Notes under the pieces: generated by a model
What the model was told of the DNA's origin: nothing
Database searches by the model: none
Seen by the model: the letters and a program-made list of their open reading frames with translations, nothing else
Translations under genes and position numbers: made by a program
In this document: positions 8,635 through 15,498 of the stretch, one piece after another
How positions within the stretch are numbered: the stretch's first letter is position 1
Layout of the letters: every line of letters starts with the position of its first letter
Origin: Cellvibrio sp. KY-GH-1
Lineage (GTDB): Bacteria; Pseudomonadota; Gammaproteobacteria; Pseudomonadales; Cellvibrionaceae
Assembly: GCF_008806975.1 (NCBI RefSeq)
Contig: NZ_CP031728.1
Coordinates: 5,497,501 to 5,561,500, forward strand
DNA: 64,000 bases
Reading direction: 5' to 3'

Positions 8635-8826
8635 TCAAGAATCTGAATTTCGGGGAAAATTGATCGGCAAATTACCACGTAGGCGCCGCTCGCGCATCCG
8701 GCTAGCCATTAAACGCGCTTCAAAAGTGTTACCGATGGCAAAAAATTGACGTTTTTGGTTGGTCAAAAAGTCGACAGATTTAACAATTTTTCGCGCCACA
8801 TGACGCCTAAATATCTTCTGTGGCAC
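8635..8826 (-). CDS. Possible small ORF upstream of DUF1461 gene
   Basis: A 63-codon frame starting with GTG, rich in Arg/Lys (ASRMRERRLRG) and without recognisable domain or signal. Its stop lies 5 bp before the DUF1461 ATG, which lacks its own clear ribosome-binding site. That spacing is the main support for it being translated. The start codon itself lacks a good Shine-Dalgarno sequence; an internal GTG near 8799 is an alternative. Confidence 0.25.
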   Translation of the reverse strand: MPQKIFRRHVARKIVKSVDFLTNQKRQFFAIGNTFEARLMASRMRERRLRGNLPINFPRNSDS

Positions 8827-8884
8827 CTATTGCATTGTTTTTAATGATGATTTCAGCGACGGCATCAAATATGCGTATTAAATG

Positions 8885-8900
8885 TGTGATTGACATCACA
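8885..8900. promoter_or_regulatory. Perfect CRP/Vfr-type binding site
   Basis: TGTGA-N6-TCACA is matched exactly on both arms. The site lies 21 bp before the ATG of the secreted protein gene at 8922, just ahead of its Shine-Dalgarno sequence, and 58 bp upstream of the divergent small ORF/DUF1461 unit. The position suggests repression or roadblock of the plus gene or activation of the minus genes. A crp/vfr gene is encoded in this window at 37627-38262. Confidence 0.6.
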
Positions 8901-8921
8901 AATAATCGCAGGAGAAACGTC

Positions 8922-9506
8922 ATGACTAACTCATGGAAAATCAATCTCGTTGGTGTTTTTGCCGCTTGCTGCGCCTCTTTTGTAGAAGCGGGAGTAATTA
9001 CTTGTGAACCTGATGATCAGCGCGTAGCGACGCTGAGCGATGCGATTGAGTGCAGAACGCAAAACTCAATCAACCTCAATGATTCCGATGATCTTAATGC
9101 CTTGTTTGGCACTGATTACGATTGGGTGAAGGAAGGTGAATTAACGGCCGAAGGCCTTAATGACCTTTTCTCGGTGGATACAGACTCCTGGGGAATCGAT
9201 GTGACGGGAACCTGGAGTATCGATGAGTCTTTTTGGAATACCTATGGCCGCGCCATTATTACCATGCATGTAGGTCAAGGAGGGGGGAATCCTGATGCAT
9301 TTGCCTGGGTGATTACACCCGGTGAAACATCGGGTTACTTTTCTTATGAGCGTGTTGCCGGTAAAGGGGGTGGGTTATCCAATATGTTCTTGTTTGGTTC
9401 AGGAACCCCGGATGTAAAACTGCTTGAACCTAATGTAAGTTTGCTACTTATGATTGGCTTGTTCTCGATTTTCTTCGCTCGTCGTAGCAGCTCAGTTAAA
9501 GGTTAG
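8922..9506 (+). CDS. Secreted protein with PEP-CTERM-like C-terminal sorting tail
   Basis: A 194-residue exported protein of unknown function. A signal peptide spans about 1-24 (ending near SFVEA). The central part is acidic and aromatic (DSWGIDVTGTWSIDESFW) and includes TPGETSGYFSYE. The C-terminus has the layout of an exosortase signal: LEPNVS, a hydrophobic helix (LLLMIGLFSIFF) and ARRSSS. The usual Pro-Glu-Pro is reduced to Leu-Glu-Pro. Such proteins are anchored then processed by an exosortase, which is not encoded here. AGGAGA precedes the ATG; an upstream in-frame GTG at 8820 is rejected because it would bury the signal peptide. Confidence 0.65.
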   Translation: MTNSWKINLVGVFAACCASFVEAGVITCEPDDQRVATLSDAIECRTQNSINLNDSDDLNALFGTDYDWVKEGELTAEGLNDLFSVDTDSWGIDVTGTWSIDESFWNTYGRAIITMHVGQGGGNPDAFAWVITPGETSGYFSYERVAGKGGGLSNMFLFGSGTPDVKLLEPNVSLLLMIGLFSIFFARRSSSVKG

Positions 9507-9689
9507 GGTGTAAAAGTAAAAAGCCGCGGAATCCTCCGCGGCTTTTTTGCCTCTAGCCAAATAATCATTCACCTTTTTTGCCGTTTGTTGACGATCAGTT
9601 TTGCGTTTGGCTTTGTGGGTTTTCTCATGCACGCCACCTTTGCGCATAATCGGGTGGAAGGCGTGCCCATTGCGACTTTCTTTTTTCAT
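9492..9689 (-). CDS. Small basic protein at the end of the rtcB operon
   Basis: A 65-residue, strongly basic protein (MKKESRNGHAFHPIMRKGG, then HEKTHKAKRKTDRQQTAKK). The composition suggests nucleic-acid or ribosome binding, but I recognise no named family. It starts 13 bp after the 311-residue protein gene. Its last ~16 residues (EDSAAFYFYTLTFN) are encoded by the bidirectional terminator hairpin and beyond, so the functional part is probably the first 48 or so residues. GC content and codons resemble the neighbours. Confidence 0.55.
   Translation of the reverse strand: MKKESRNGHAFHPIMRKGGVHEKTHKAKRKTDRQQTAKKVNDYLARGKKAAEDSAAFYFYTLTFN
9517..9548. terminator. Bidirectional Rho-independent terminator
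   Basis: Stem AAAGCCGCGGA / TCCGCGGCTTT with a short loop and T-runs on both strands. It separates the plus-strand secreted protein gene from the minus-strand rtcB operon. The minus-strand 65-codon frame reads through it before reaching its stop. Confidence 0.85.
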
Positions 9690-9702
9690 AGCAAGTTTCC
9701 TC

Positions 9703-10638
9703 TTAGATTGTCATTAAGTACCATTGTGGGTTGTGAATTTTGTTCAGCCGTTTTTGGACTTTTTTATTGGTACGAATAAACCCCGGTGCTTCCTGCGTCA
9801 GGCTAAAACAAAATTTTTCCGGCAAGTCGGTATAAAGCGAGCGCGGTGGTAACCCCCAATGAATTTCCTTCATGTGGTTGCCCGTCTCAAACCGATTGTA
9901 AAATACCTTGCTCATTCCTAATTCGTTGTGGATAAACCACAGACAGGCTGTCAGCATGGCTTCAGCCCAGACTTTCTTTTGCGTGGCGATCAATTTATCG
10001 CAGTAGGCCACCAGTCGTTGCCGGTTAATGCTAGAGCCGCCGTAAATAAAATGATTGGCATCGCCGGTTTTGCTCGTCAGTGCCCGGATTTTGATTCGCT
10101 CCAGCACGCGAATTAAATCTGACTGGATTTCTTCAATCAACACCTCATCGGAATTGAAATCAATATCCAATCTTGCCCATGCTAGTGTAGCCGTCCGCTT
10201 AATACTTTGCGGATGGTTGTGCGCGGTAAACTCATTTAACGCGCTCCCGGTGATTCGCTTGAATTCTGCATCCAAATTCTCGGGCAGGTTTAACTGTAAT
10301 ACCAGGTTGCACCCCGGTCGTGAGGTCTGTAAGCCGCCGTGACGATTACCCCACTTTCCCAAGGTCAGTACGTAGTGATTCAAGTCATTTCGCACAGCCG
10401 TTTCCAAATGCCATGCTTCAATTTTTTGTTTTCCGGCAATGTGTAGTATTTCCTGAACAAAGGGTTTTTCCAGTAATTGCCGGAAACAGGATTGCTTTAA
10501 TTGCTGTTTGCTCAAGGGGCCATTTTTACTCAGTATTCGTTGTAGTAAATAGGTTGCATATTGATCTTTACTGTAGCGAAATACTGTTCTATTACTTGGC
10601 AAGCAAGCCACTACTTCATCCACTAATGCTGCGTCCAT
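9703..10638 (-). CDS. Hypothetical protein co-transcribed with rtcB
   Basis: A 311-residue soluble protein without signal peptide or membrane segment. It contains SGHY-free, basic and aromatic stretches such as LTLGKWGNRHGGLQTSRPG (about 92-110) and LIYGGSS-like HFIYGGSSINRQRLVAY (about 195-211). I cannot assign a family; no Walker, nuclease or kinase motif is evident. It starts 10 bp downstream of rtcB and 13 bp upstream of the small basic gene, so the three are very likely one transcript. Involvement in RNA repair, for example end preparation or substrate selection, is inference from context. Confidence 0.65.
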   Translation of the reverse strand: MDAALVDEVVACLPSNRTVFRYSKDQYATYLLQRILSKNGPLSKQQLKQSCFRQLLEKPFVQEILHIAGKQKIEAWHLETAVRNDLNHYVLTLGKWGNRHGGLQTSRPGCNLVLQLNLPENLDAEFKRITGSALNEFTAHNHPQSIKRTATLAWARLDIDFNSDEVLIEEIQSDLIRVLERIKIRALTSKTGDANHFIYGGSSINRQRLVAYCDKLIATQKKVWAEAMLTACLWFIHNELGMSKVFYNRFETGNHMKEIHWGLPPRSLYTDLPEKFCFSLTQEAPGFIRTNKKVQKRLNKIHNPQWYLMTI

Positions 10639-10648
10639 CGTTTCCTCC

Positions 10649-11857
10649 TTATCCTTTAATGCACACGACTTGTTTGAGTGTATGAACCACCTCGATCAAA
10701 TCAGATTGGTTTTCCATGACCTCATCAATATCTTTGTAGGCAGCAGGAATTTCATCGATCACCTGTTTGTCTTTACGGCATTCCACGCCTTTGGTTTGTG
10801 CGATTAAATCCTCTTTGCTAAACAGGTTGCGCGCGGCGGTGCGGCTCATACGTCTGCCCGCTCCGTGGGAACAGGAGCAGAACGAATCTGCGTTGCCTTT
10901 ACCGCGCACAATGAAGGATTTGGCGCCCATACTGCCGGGGATAATTCCCAATTCCCCATCGCGTGCACTTATCGCCCCCTTGCGGGTCACGATTACATCC
11001 GCGCCAAAGTGTTGTTCGCGGCTGATGTAATTGTGGTGGCAATTAATCGCGTGGCGATCGGCGCGGAATTTGGGCAGAAAGGGAGCGATTGCGCGCAACA
11101 CCAAGCCCATCATTTCTTCGCGATTAATGCGCGCATATTCCTGTGCCCAATTGACTGCCGTTACGTAGTCCACAAAGTGCTCGCTACCTTCGGTGAAGTA
11201 GGCAAGGTCTTTGTCGGGCAAATTATGGATATGTTTACCCATATCTTTTTTTGCCAGCTGGATAAAGTATTGGCCGATGGCATTGCCAATCCCGCGGCTG
11301 CCCGAATGCAGCATCACCCAAACGTCCTTGCTGTCATCTACACAGATTTCGATAAAGTGGTTGCCGCTTCCCAGTGTGCCCAACTGCTTGGTCCAGATGG
11401 TTTGCGGTTGCTTTAACATCTTCATCACTGCCGGGTGCTTTTCAAACAGCCACTCCACACCGTAAGCCAGTTTGTTGCAGCTGCTGGTGCGCACGTTAAT
11501 CGTTTTATGCGCGGCCAAACCTACTGGCACTGCGCGCTCGATAGCGCTGCGCATCGCGGCAAGATTGTCGGGTAATTGCGATGACTTCACCGACAAGCGC
11601 ACGGCACTCATACCACAGCCAAGGTCCACACCAACTGCCGCCGGAATAATGGCGTTAAGGGTGGGAATAACCGAACCTACGGTTGCTCCAATTCCCGCAT
11701 GCACATCGGGCATTGCCGCAATATGCGAATGGACAATTGGGAGTTGTGCAATTTGTTTTAATTGCGTTAATGCCTGGTTTTCAATGTCGCTGGTGTAAAT
11801 TTTTACCGGCTTCAAACCATTGGTGGCATTTTTGTTCAATTCAATTTTTACAGGCAT
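10649..11857 (-). CDS. rtcB: RtcB-family RNA ligase
   Basis: RtcB joins RNA 2',3'-cyclic phosphate or 3'-phosphate ends to 5'-OH ends using GTP and Mn. The 402-residue product carries the family landmarks: MPDVHAGIGATVG, GVDLGCGMSAVR (metal-binding Cys), GSGNHFIE, HSGSRGIGN, NCHHNYI, and CSHGAGRRMSR with the guanylylated His. The ATG at 11857 has AAGGG upstream; an earlier in-frame codon at 11980 would add 41 unconserved residues covering the leader. It heads a three-gene operon with a 311- and a 65-residue protein, and is preceded by an attenuator-like leader. No rtcA or rtcR is nearby, so control is probably through that leader, not a sigma-54 activator. Confidence 0.92.
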   Translation of the reverse strand: MPVKIELNKNATNGLKPVKIYTSDIENQALTQLKQIAQLPIVHSHIAAMPDVHAGIGATVGSVIPTLNAIIPAAVGVDLGCGMSAVRLSVKSSQLPDNLAAMRSAIERAVPVGLAAHKTINVRTSSCNKLAYGVEWLFEKHPAVMKMLKQPQTIWTKQLGTLGSGNHFIEICVDDSKDVWVMLHSGSRGIGNAIGQYFIQLAKKDMGKHIHNLPDKDLAYFTEGSEHFVDYVTAVNWAQEYARINREEMMGLVLRAIAPFLPKFRADRHAINCHHNYISREQHFGADVIVTRKGAISARDGELGIIPGSMGAKSFIVRGKGNADSFCSCSHGAGRRMSRTAARNLFSKEDLIAQTKGVECRKDKQVIDEIPAAYKDIDEVMENQSDLIEVVHTLKQVVCIKG

Positions 11858-11995
11858 AAAAATCCCTTGCACGCCTTTATTCAGGCGCGAAAAATTCGAG
11901 TGAACCTTCCGGATGAAACGATCGGGGAATTGATCAGTAGGCAAGATTGTTGCTTTGCTTTTACGATAAAAGCTACGCAAACAAACGGTAAAAAC

Positions 11996-12030
11996 AAAAA
12001 GCCCTGATCAGTTTCCCGATCAGGGCTTTT
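11996..12030 (-). terminator. Intrinsic terminator in the rtcB leader
   Basis: On the minus strand, a 12-13 bp perfect stem (AAAGCCCTGATC / GATCAGGGCTTT) with an 8-nt loop is followed by TTTTTGTTTTT. It lies between the leader peptide and rtcB, 139 bp before the rtcB ATG, so transcripts must read through it to express the operon. Confidence 0.85.
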
Positions 12031-12083
12031 GCGCCTGACCTGGAAGGTAATTAAAACCTTCCAAGTCTGAGTACTCAGAAGGT
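12018..12083 (-). promoter_or_regulatory. Candidate attenuator with mutually exclusive hairpins
   Basis: Read on the minus strand after the leader-peptide stop. Segment 1 ACCTTC (12083-12078) can pair with GAAGGT in segment 2. Segment 2 ACTTGGAAGGT (12066-12056) can instead pair with segment 3 ACCTTCCAGGT (12048-12038), an 11-bp stem with one G-U pair and a 7-nt loop. GGTCAGG (12040-12034) overlaps segment 3 and can pair with CCTGATC (12024-12018), the left arm of the terminator, so it would be an antiterminator. Segment 1 begins 1 nt after the leader-peptide stop, so a terminating ribosome would mask it. All pairings were found by eye; energies were not calculated. Confidence 0.55.
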
Positions 12084-12084
12084 G

Positions 12085-12114
12085 TTATGCGTTGGTGTAA
12101 CCTGCGTAAGTCAT
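12085..12114 (-). CDS. Nine-residue leader peptide of the rtcB operon (MTYAGYTNA)
   Basis: A 10-codon frame with an excellent Shine-Dalgarno sequence (AGGAG, 8 nt before the ATG). It encodes MTYAGYTNA, with two TAC (Tyr) and one AAC (Asn) codon, then TAA. Tyr and Asn tRNAs are among the queuosine-type tRNAs cut by anticodon nucleases such as colicin E5. The SD overlaps the palindrome GAGTACTC (12118-12125), which is repeated at 12069-12076, so the two copies could pair and hide the start site. It lies about 115 nt downstream of a strong promoter and just before the attenuator hairpins. That it is translated is inference from the SD and context. Confidence 0.5.
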   Translation of the reverse strand: MTYAGYTNA

Positions 12115-12230
12115 TGTGAGTACTCCTGTTGTTTATCATTAAAAGTTAATGCGAGAAAAACTTTCGGGTTGGGCCTGAGCCTCTGATCGGTGTCATCGAT
12201 ACCAGATCGGGGCCGTGAAAATTGGGCGCG

Positions 12231-12258
12231 ATAATACGCTGATTTTTTCGCCTGTCAA
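12231..12258 (-). promoter_or_regulatory. Sigma-70 promoter of the rtcB leader transcript
   Basis: On the minus strand TTGACA (12258-12253), a 16-bp spacer and TATTAT (12236-12231) form a near-consensus promoter. Transcription would start near 12224, giving a leader of about 370 nt before rtcB. The rest of the gap up to the methyltransferase gene (12259-12601) has one hairpin (GTGCGC/GCGCAC, about 12373-12397) and no other feature I can name. Confidence 0.65.
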
Positions 12259-12601
12259 CGAAATTTATAAATGGATTGCTAAACGGGGCTCGTGGTTTGA
12301 TTGCTGGTTCTCCAGTGTGCATGAAGACAGTGCACACCAATCAGCATCTGGATAAATCTGGTTACCTTTTAGTGCGCGGCGTTCGCGGTAGCGCACGATG
12401 TGCTGGTAATGCGCGCGCCTATTTGTGCCGGGATCTTTCTAATCGCTAAGGATCTTTGTGATGGATAGTCACATTAGTGTCTCAATTCTGTCATAGAATC
12501 GGTCAGCAACTATTCTTCATTACCATTAACTATTTTCATTACTAACCGTTCTTCAACGGTCACTGATTGTTAACACTAACTGGAACAAGCGAGGATTCAC
12601 T

Positions 12602-13228
12602 GTGCCTGAGTTATTTATCCCTCCTGCAAAAAATACTTTTCCCGCTTACGGCATCTGGTTGTACAAGGAAAAAAGTCCCGCCATTAAACGGGTAAAAAAA
12701 GAATCGGCACCCAGCGCTCATGGTGATCGTCACTGGGATTCCAGTTATTTGTTAATGGATTATTTCACCCACAATCCGCTCAAGAAAAAAAGTCGCGTGC
12801 TGGATGTTGGTTGCGGCTGGGGGCCGACCTCGATTTACCTGGCCAACCAGGGGCACAAGGTAACTGGCCTGGATATTGATGACCAGGTTTTTGGGTTTTT
12901 GCAGTTGCAAGCCGACCTGAATAATGTCGAAGTGAAAACCCGTCAGGGGGCGATGGACTCGCTGAAAAAAACGGATTTAACCAAATTCGATGTCATAGTC
13001 GGCGGCGATATTTGTTTTTGGCCGGAGCTGACTGACGAATGGTTTTCGCTATTAAAGCGAGCGGCTAACGCCGGCGTTAAAAAGCTGGTATTGGCAGACC
13101 CGGGCCGCCAACCCTTTTTGGATTTAGTGGATAAATGTGAGCGCTGGGATAATGAGTTGCTGACCTGGTATTGCCTGGAGCCCAAACGGTTTACCGGTAG
13201 TTTGCTGCTGGTAGAGTTGAATAGCTAA
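12602..13228 (+). CDS. Class I SAM-dependent methyltransferase
   Basis: A 208-residue Rossmann-fold methyltransferase. Motif I VLDVGCGWGPTSIYLA (about 66-81) binds the SAM methionine part; the acidic LDIDDQ ends beta-2; VIVGGDICFWPEL is the motif IV region, similar to small protein- or amine-methyltransferases of the METTL/NNMT-like group. The GTG at 12602 follows GAGGAT. There is no partner gene and the substrate is unknown. It is followed by 135 bp of spacer to the convergent flavoenzyme gene. Confidence 0.78.
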   Translation: MPELFIPPAKNTFPAYGIWLYKEKSPAIKRVKKESAPSAHGDRHWDSSYLLMDYFTHNPLKKKSRVLDVGCGWGPTSIYLANQGHKVTGLDIDDQVFGFLQLQADLNNVEVKTRQGAMDSLKKTDLTKFDVIVGGDICFWPELTDEWFSLLKRAANAGVKKLVLADPGRQPFLDLVDKCERWDNELLTWYCLEPKRFTGSLLLVELNS

Positions 13229-13363
13229 TACAAGTGGGTGAGCTTTTATCGCATAAGTATCGGAGAAAACCAGGCATCGTCCCTGATGCAAAGCAGCAAT
13301 TATTTTTTTCATAAAAAATCCTTCTCACGTCATTTATTGTGAGTAAGCTAGGTCAGTGTGCGA

Positions 13364-15100
13364 TTAAATATCGACTGATTCTCCACTGTTGTTTCTGGCA
13401 AACATTCTGGTGTAGCTGGTGGCGTCAAAACTGCTTTCCAATACCTTGCTCAGCAGGTTGTGTTCCGCTTCTTCCGGTAAAGGTTGTGCGGCAGGAATAA
13501 ACGGCGCGACCGGTTTTGCGTGCTCATAGCGGCCGGACGCAATCACTTCGTTTTCATCCAGGGCTTTTTTCAGTAGCTGTTGCACTTGCGCACTGGGTGA
13601 GTCCGCAGGGCAGGCGATCAGGTCCATGTAGTCCACACCCAAACGATAGGGTGGCCAACCATTTTCCAGCCCGGTTTTTACCAGGGCGCGATAACAATTT
13701 TTTGCGCGCGCCACATCGACAGGATTTTTGCGATCAAATAACAAAGGAATGGTGCCGGATAAAGTGCGCGATGAGCGTGAAGTAACGGCAAGTAGTGGAT
13801 CAAAGCCGTGATCAATTAAGCATTTACTCATTACCTTGCGATAGCGCTCCACTTCGTCGGCCATAAAAGGCACGAGCGGGGCATACCATAAAATACCGGC
13901 GCCATCTTTTGCTGGGTGTGAATTCACATCGAGTTTTTTGGCGGTGGGGTCTAGCGCGTAAGCAATTTTCAGGAAGGCAACAATCGGGTAGCCCTCGACA
14001 GTTCCCAATGTGTTTACCAGTGCACCAAAGTGACGACGCAAGGCAGAAAAGCCCCACTTGGGTAAATAATCTTGAATTTTTTGTAACTGTTTAATTTGTT
14101 CCGGGCTAAAGCTCCACACCCGGCAATTGTTTAAGCGGCGGCGAATATCTTTTACTGAACCAGCGACTGCCGCGCGTGAGCCGTAGAGTGTACCTAAACC
14201 GGTCCAGGCGGAAATTTTGCGTTGGGTTGCCAGAGCGCGTAAATAATTTTCTCGCGCGTCGCCTTTGAGCGCTGAGGCTAGCGGGGTATCAACCTGGGTG
14301 GAAAGGATGCGGCAGTCATTCATCATAATGATGCCGCCAATGCCTGGAATATCTTCGGTTAATTTATTTAATTCGGTTTGACTGGCAATGAACGCCTCGT
14401 TGGATTTCCATTCAAACACCAAAATGCGTGTGGCCTCGGGAGCGCGCGCAAGTTGAACACGTGCTTTAGTCACTATGCCGAAATTTCCCTGCCGCAATAA
14501 ACCTGCCCAGGAATATCCGGTGCCTGCATTCCAGCGCTTAGCCATTTCGGCGCAGCCCATATCTTGATAGGTGTGACGAAATTCAGTGCCGTTGCCCCAA
14601 TATCCTTCTAGTTCACAAATCGCATTAAAGTGATCGGCGATAGGTGTTAAGCCGTAACCACCATCGAGTGCGTTGCCAAGGATATTGCCATTGGGTCCAA
14701 CGCCGGTCGTAGGTACCAGTAAATTTGCGCCGGACTTTTTAATCGCTGCATGCAAATCACTTTGGGTCACGCCCGGTTCGATTAACGCGGTTGATGAGTG
14801 AACGTCAATATGCACTCGACGCAGGTGGGATAAGTCCAGAATAAAACTGCGCGTATCGACCGGCAGCGAAGTGCCGTAACCAAAATTGCGTCCACCGCTA
14901 ATGGGCCAGAGGGGCACTTTAAATTCATTGGCGAGTGCAAGTACTGTTTCAATCGCATCGACTTCTTTAATGATGATGGCACCGGCGGGTAGACGTTGGC
15001 TGGCGCCGGTGTCTGCTCCATATTGAAAAGCCGCTTCTTCACGACTCAAGACTTTGGTTCCGGGGATGCGTAATACTTCGCTGAAAAAAGAGCTGGTCAT
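13364..15100 (-). CDS. VAO/PCMH-family FAD-linked oxidase
   Basis: A 578-residue flavoprotein of the vanillyl-alcohol oxidase / p-cresol methylhydroxylase family, which oxidises para-substituted phenols. The N-terminal FAD-binding domain shows PLWPISGGRNFGYG (about 75) and GVGPNGNILGNALDGGYG (about 140). The C-terminal substrate domain has LGVDYMDLIACPADSPS. Covalent FAD attachment is common in the family, but the linked residue cannot be picked by eye. The ATG at 15100 has AAGGA 8 nt upstream; 15106 and 15196 are alternatives. No cytochrome subunit gene is adjacent, so it may behave as an oxidase, or use a carrier encoded elsewhere. The substrate could be a lignin-type phenol. Confidence 0.8.
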   Translation of the reverse strand: MTSSFFSEVLRIPGTKVLSREEAAFQYGADTGASQRLPAGAIIIKEVDAIETVLALANEFKVPLWPISGGRNFGYGTSLPVDTRSFILDLSHLRRVHIDVHSSTALIEPGVTQSDLHAAIKKSGANLLVPTTGVGPNGNILGNALDGGYGLTPIADHFNAICELEGYWGNGTEFRHTYQDMGCAEMAKRWNAGTGYSWAGLLRQGNFGIVTKARVQLARAPEATRILVFEWKSNEAFIASQTELNKLTEDIPGIGGIIMMNDCRILSTQVDTPLASALKGDARENYLRALATQRKISAWTGLGTLYGSRAAVAGSVKDIRRRLNNCRVWSFSPEQIKQLQKIQDYLPKWGFSALRRHFGALVNTLGTVEGYPIVAFLKIAYALDPTAKKLDVNSHPAKDGAGILWYAPLVPFMADEVERYRKVMSKCLIDHGFDPLLAVTSRSSRTLSGTIPLLFDRKNPVDVARAKNCYRALVKTGLENGWPPYRLGVDYMDLIACPADSPSAQVQQLLKKALDENEVIASGRYEHAKPVAPFIPAAQPLPEEAEHNLLSKVLESSFDATSYTRMFARNNSGESVDI

Positions 15101-15375
15101 ATTCATTTTCCTTTCAAATGCTGAATGACAAAAATTGCTTGAAGAGCAAAAGGTCGGCTTAATACTGCACGTGAAAAATGTCCAAAAAATCGACACTTGA
15201 TGCAGTCAAGCAAGCATGAGCAAGAATTATGACAAGTCTGGATTTGCTAATGATTTCAACGACTTTACTGAAAAAGGGAACGGGATTGTAAAATTGAAGC
15301 CATGATTTTGGCGTTTAGCAAAACCCGCAATAAGTTTTAGAAATTTATCCACTTGTTAAATGAATAAATTGCTAT

Positions 15376-15404
15376 TTGACTTTGTGTGTCGTCGAAAACA
15401 TTAT
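15376..15404 (+). promoter_or_regulatory. Putative sigma-70 promoter for the LRR lipoprotein gene
   Basis: TTGACT, a 17-bp spacer and CATTAT lie about 95 bp upstream of the ATG at 15499. The remaining part of the 398-bp divergent gap (15101-15498) shows no further feature I can support. Confidence 0.4.
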
Positions 15405-15498
15405 TTTACAATTGAATGCAGATGAAATGGCGCCGACTGAAGATGCCAGGTGATAAACTTTGGTGAATTGTAATCAGGTAATTGTTGGAGATTTTTTA

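Noticed and set aside
10865..11416. 183-codon plus-strand frame
   Set aside because: Antisense to rtcB; Cys/Ala-rich shadow with no motif.
12146..12340. 64-codon minus-strand frame upstream of the rtcB leader
   Set aside because: It overlaps the strong promoter and 5' leader, has no SD or recognisable composition.
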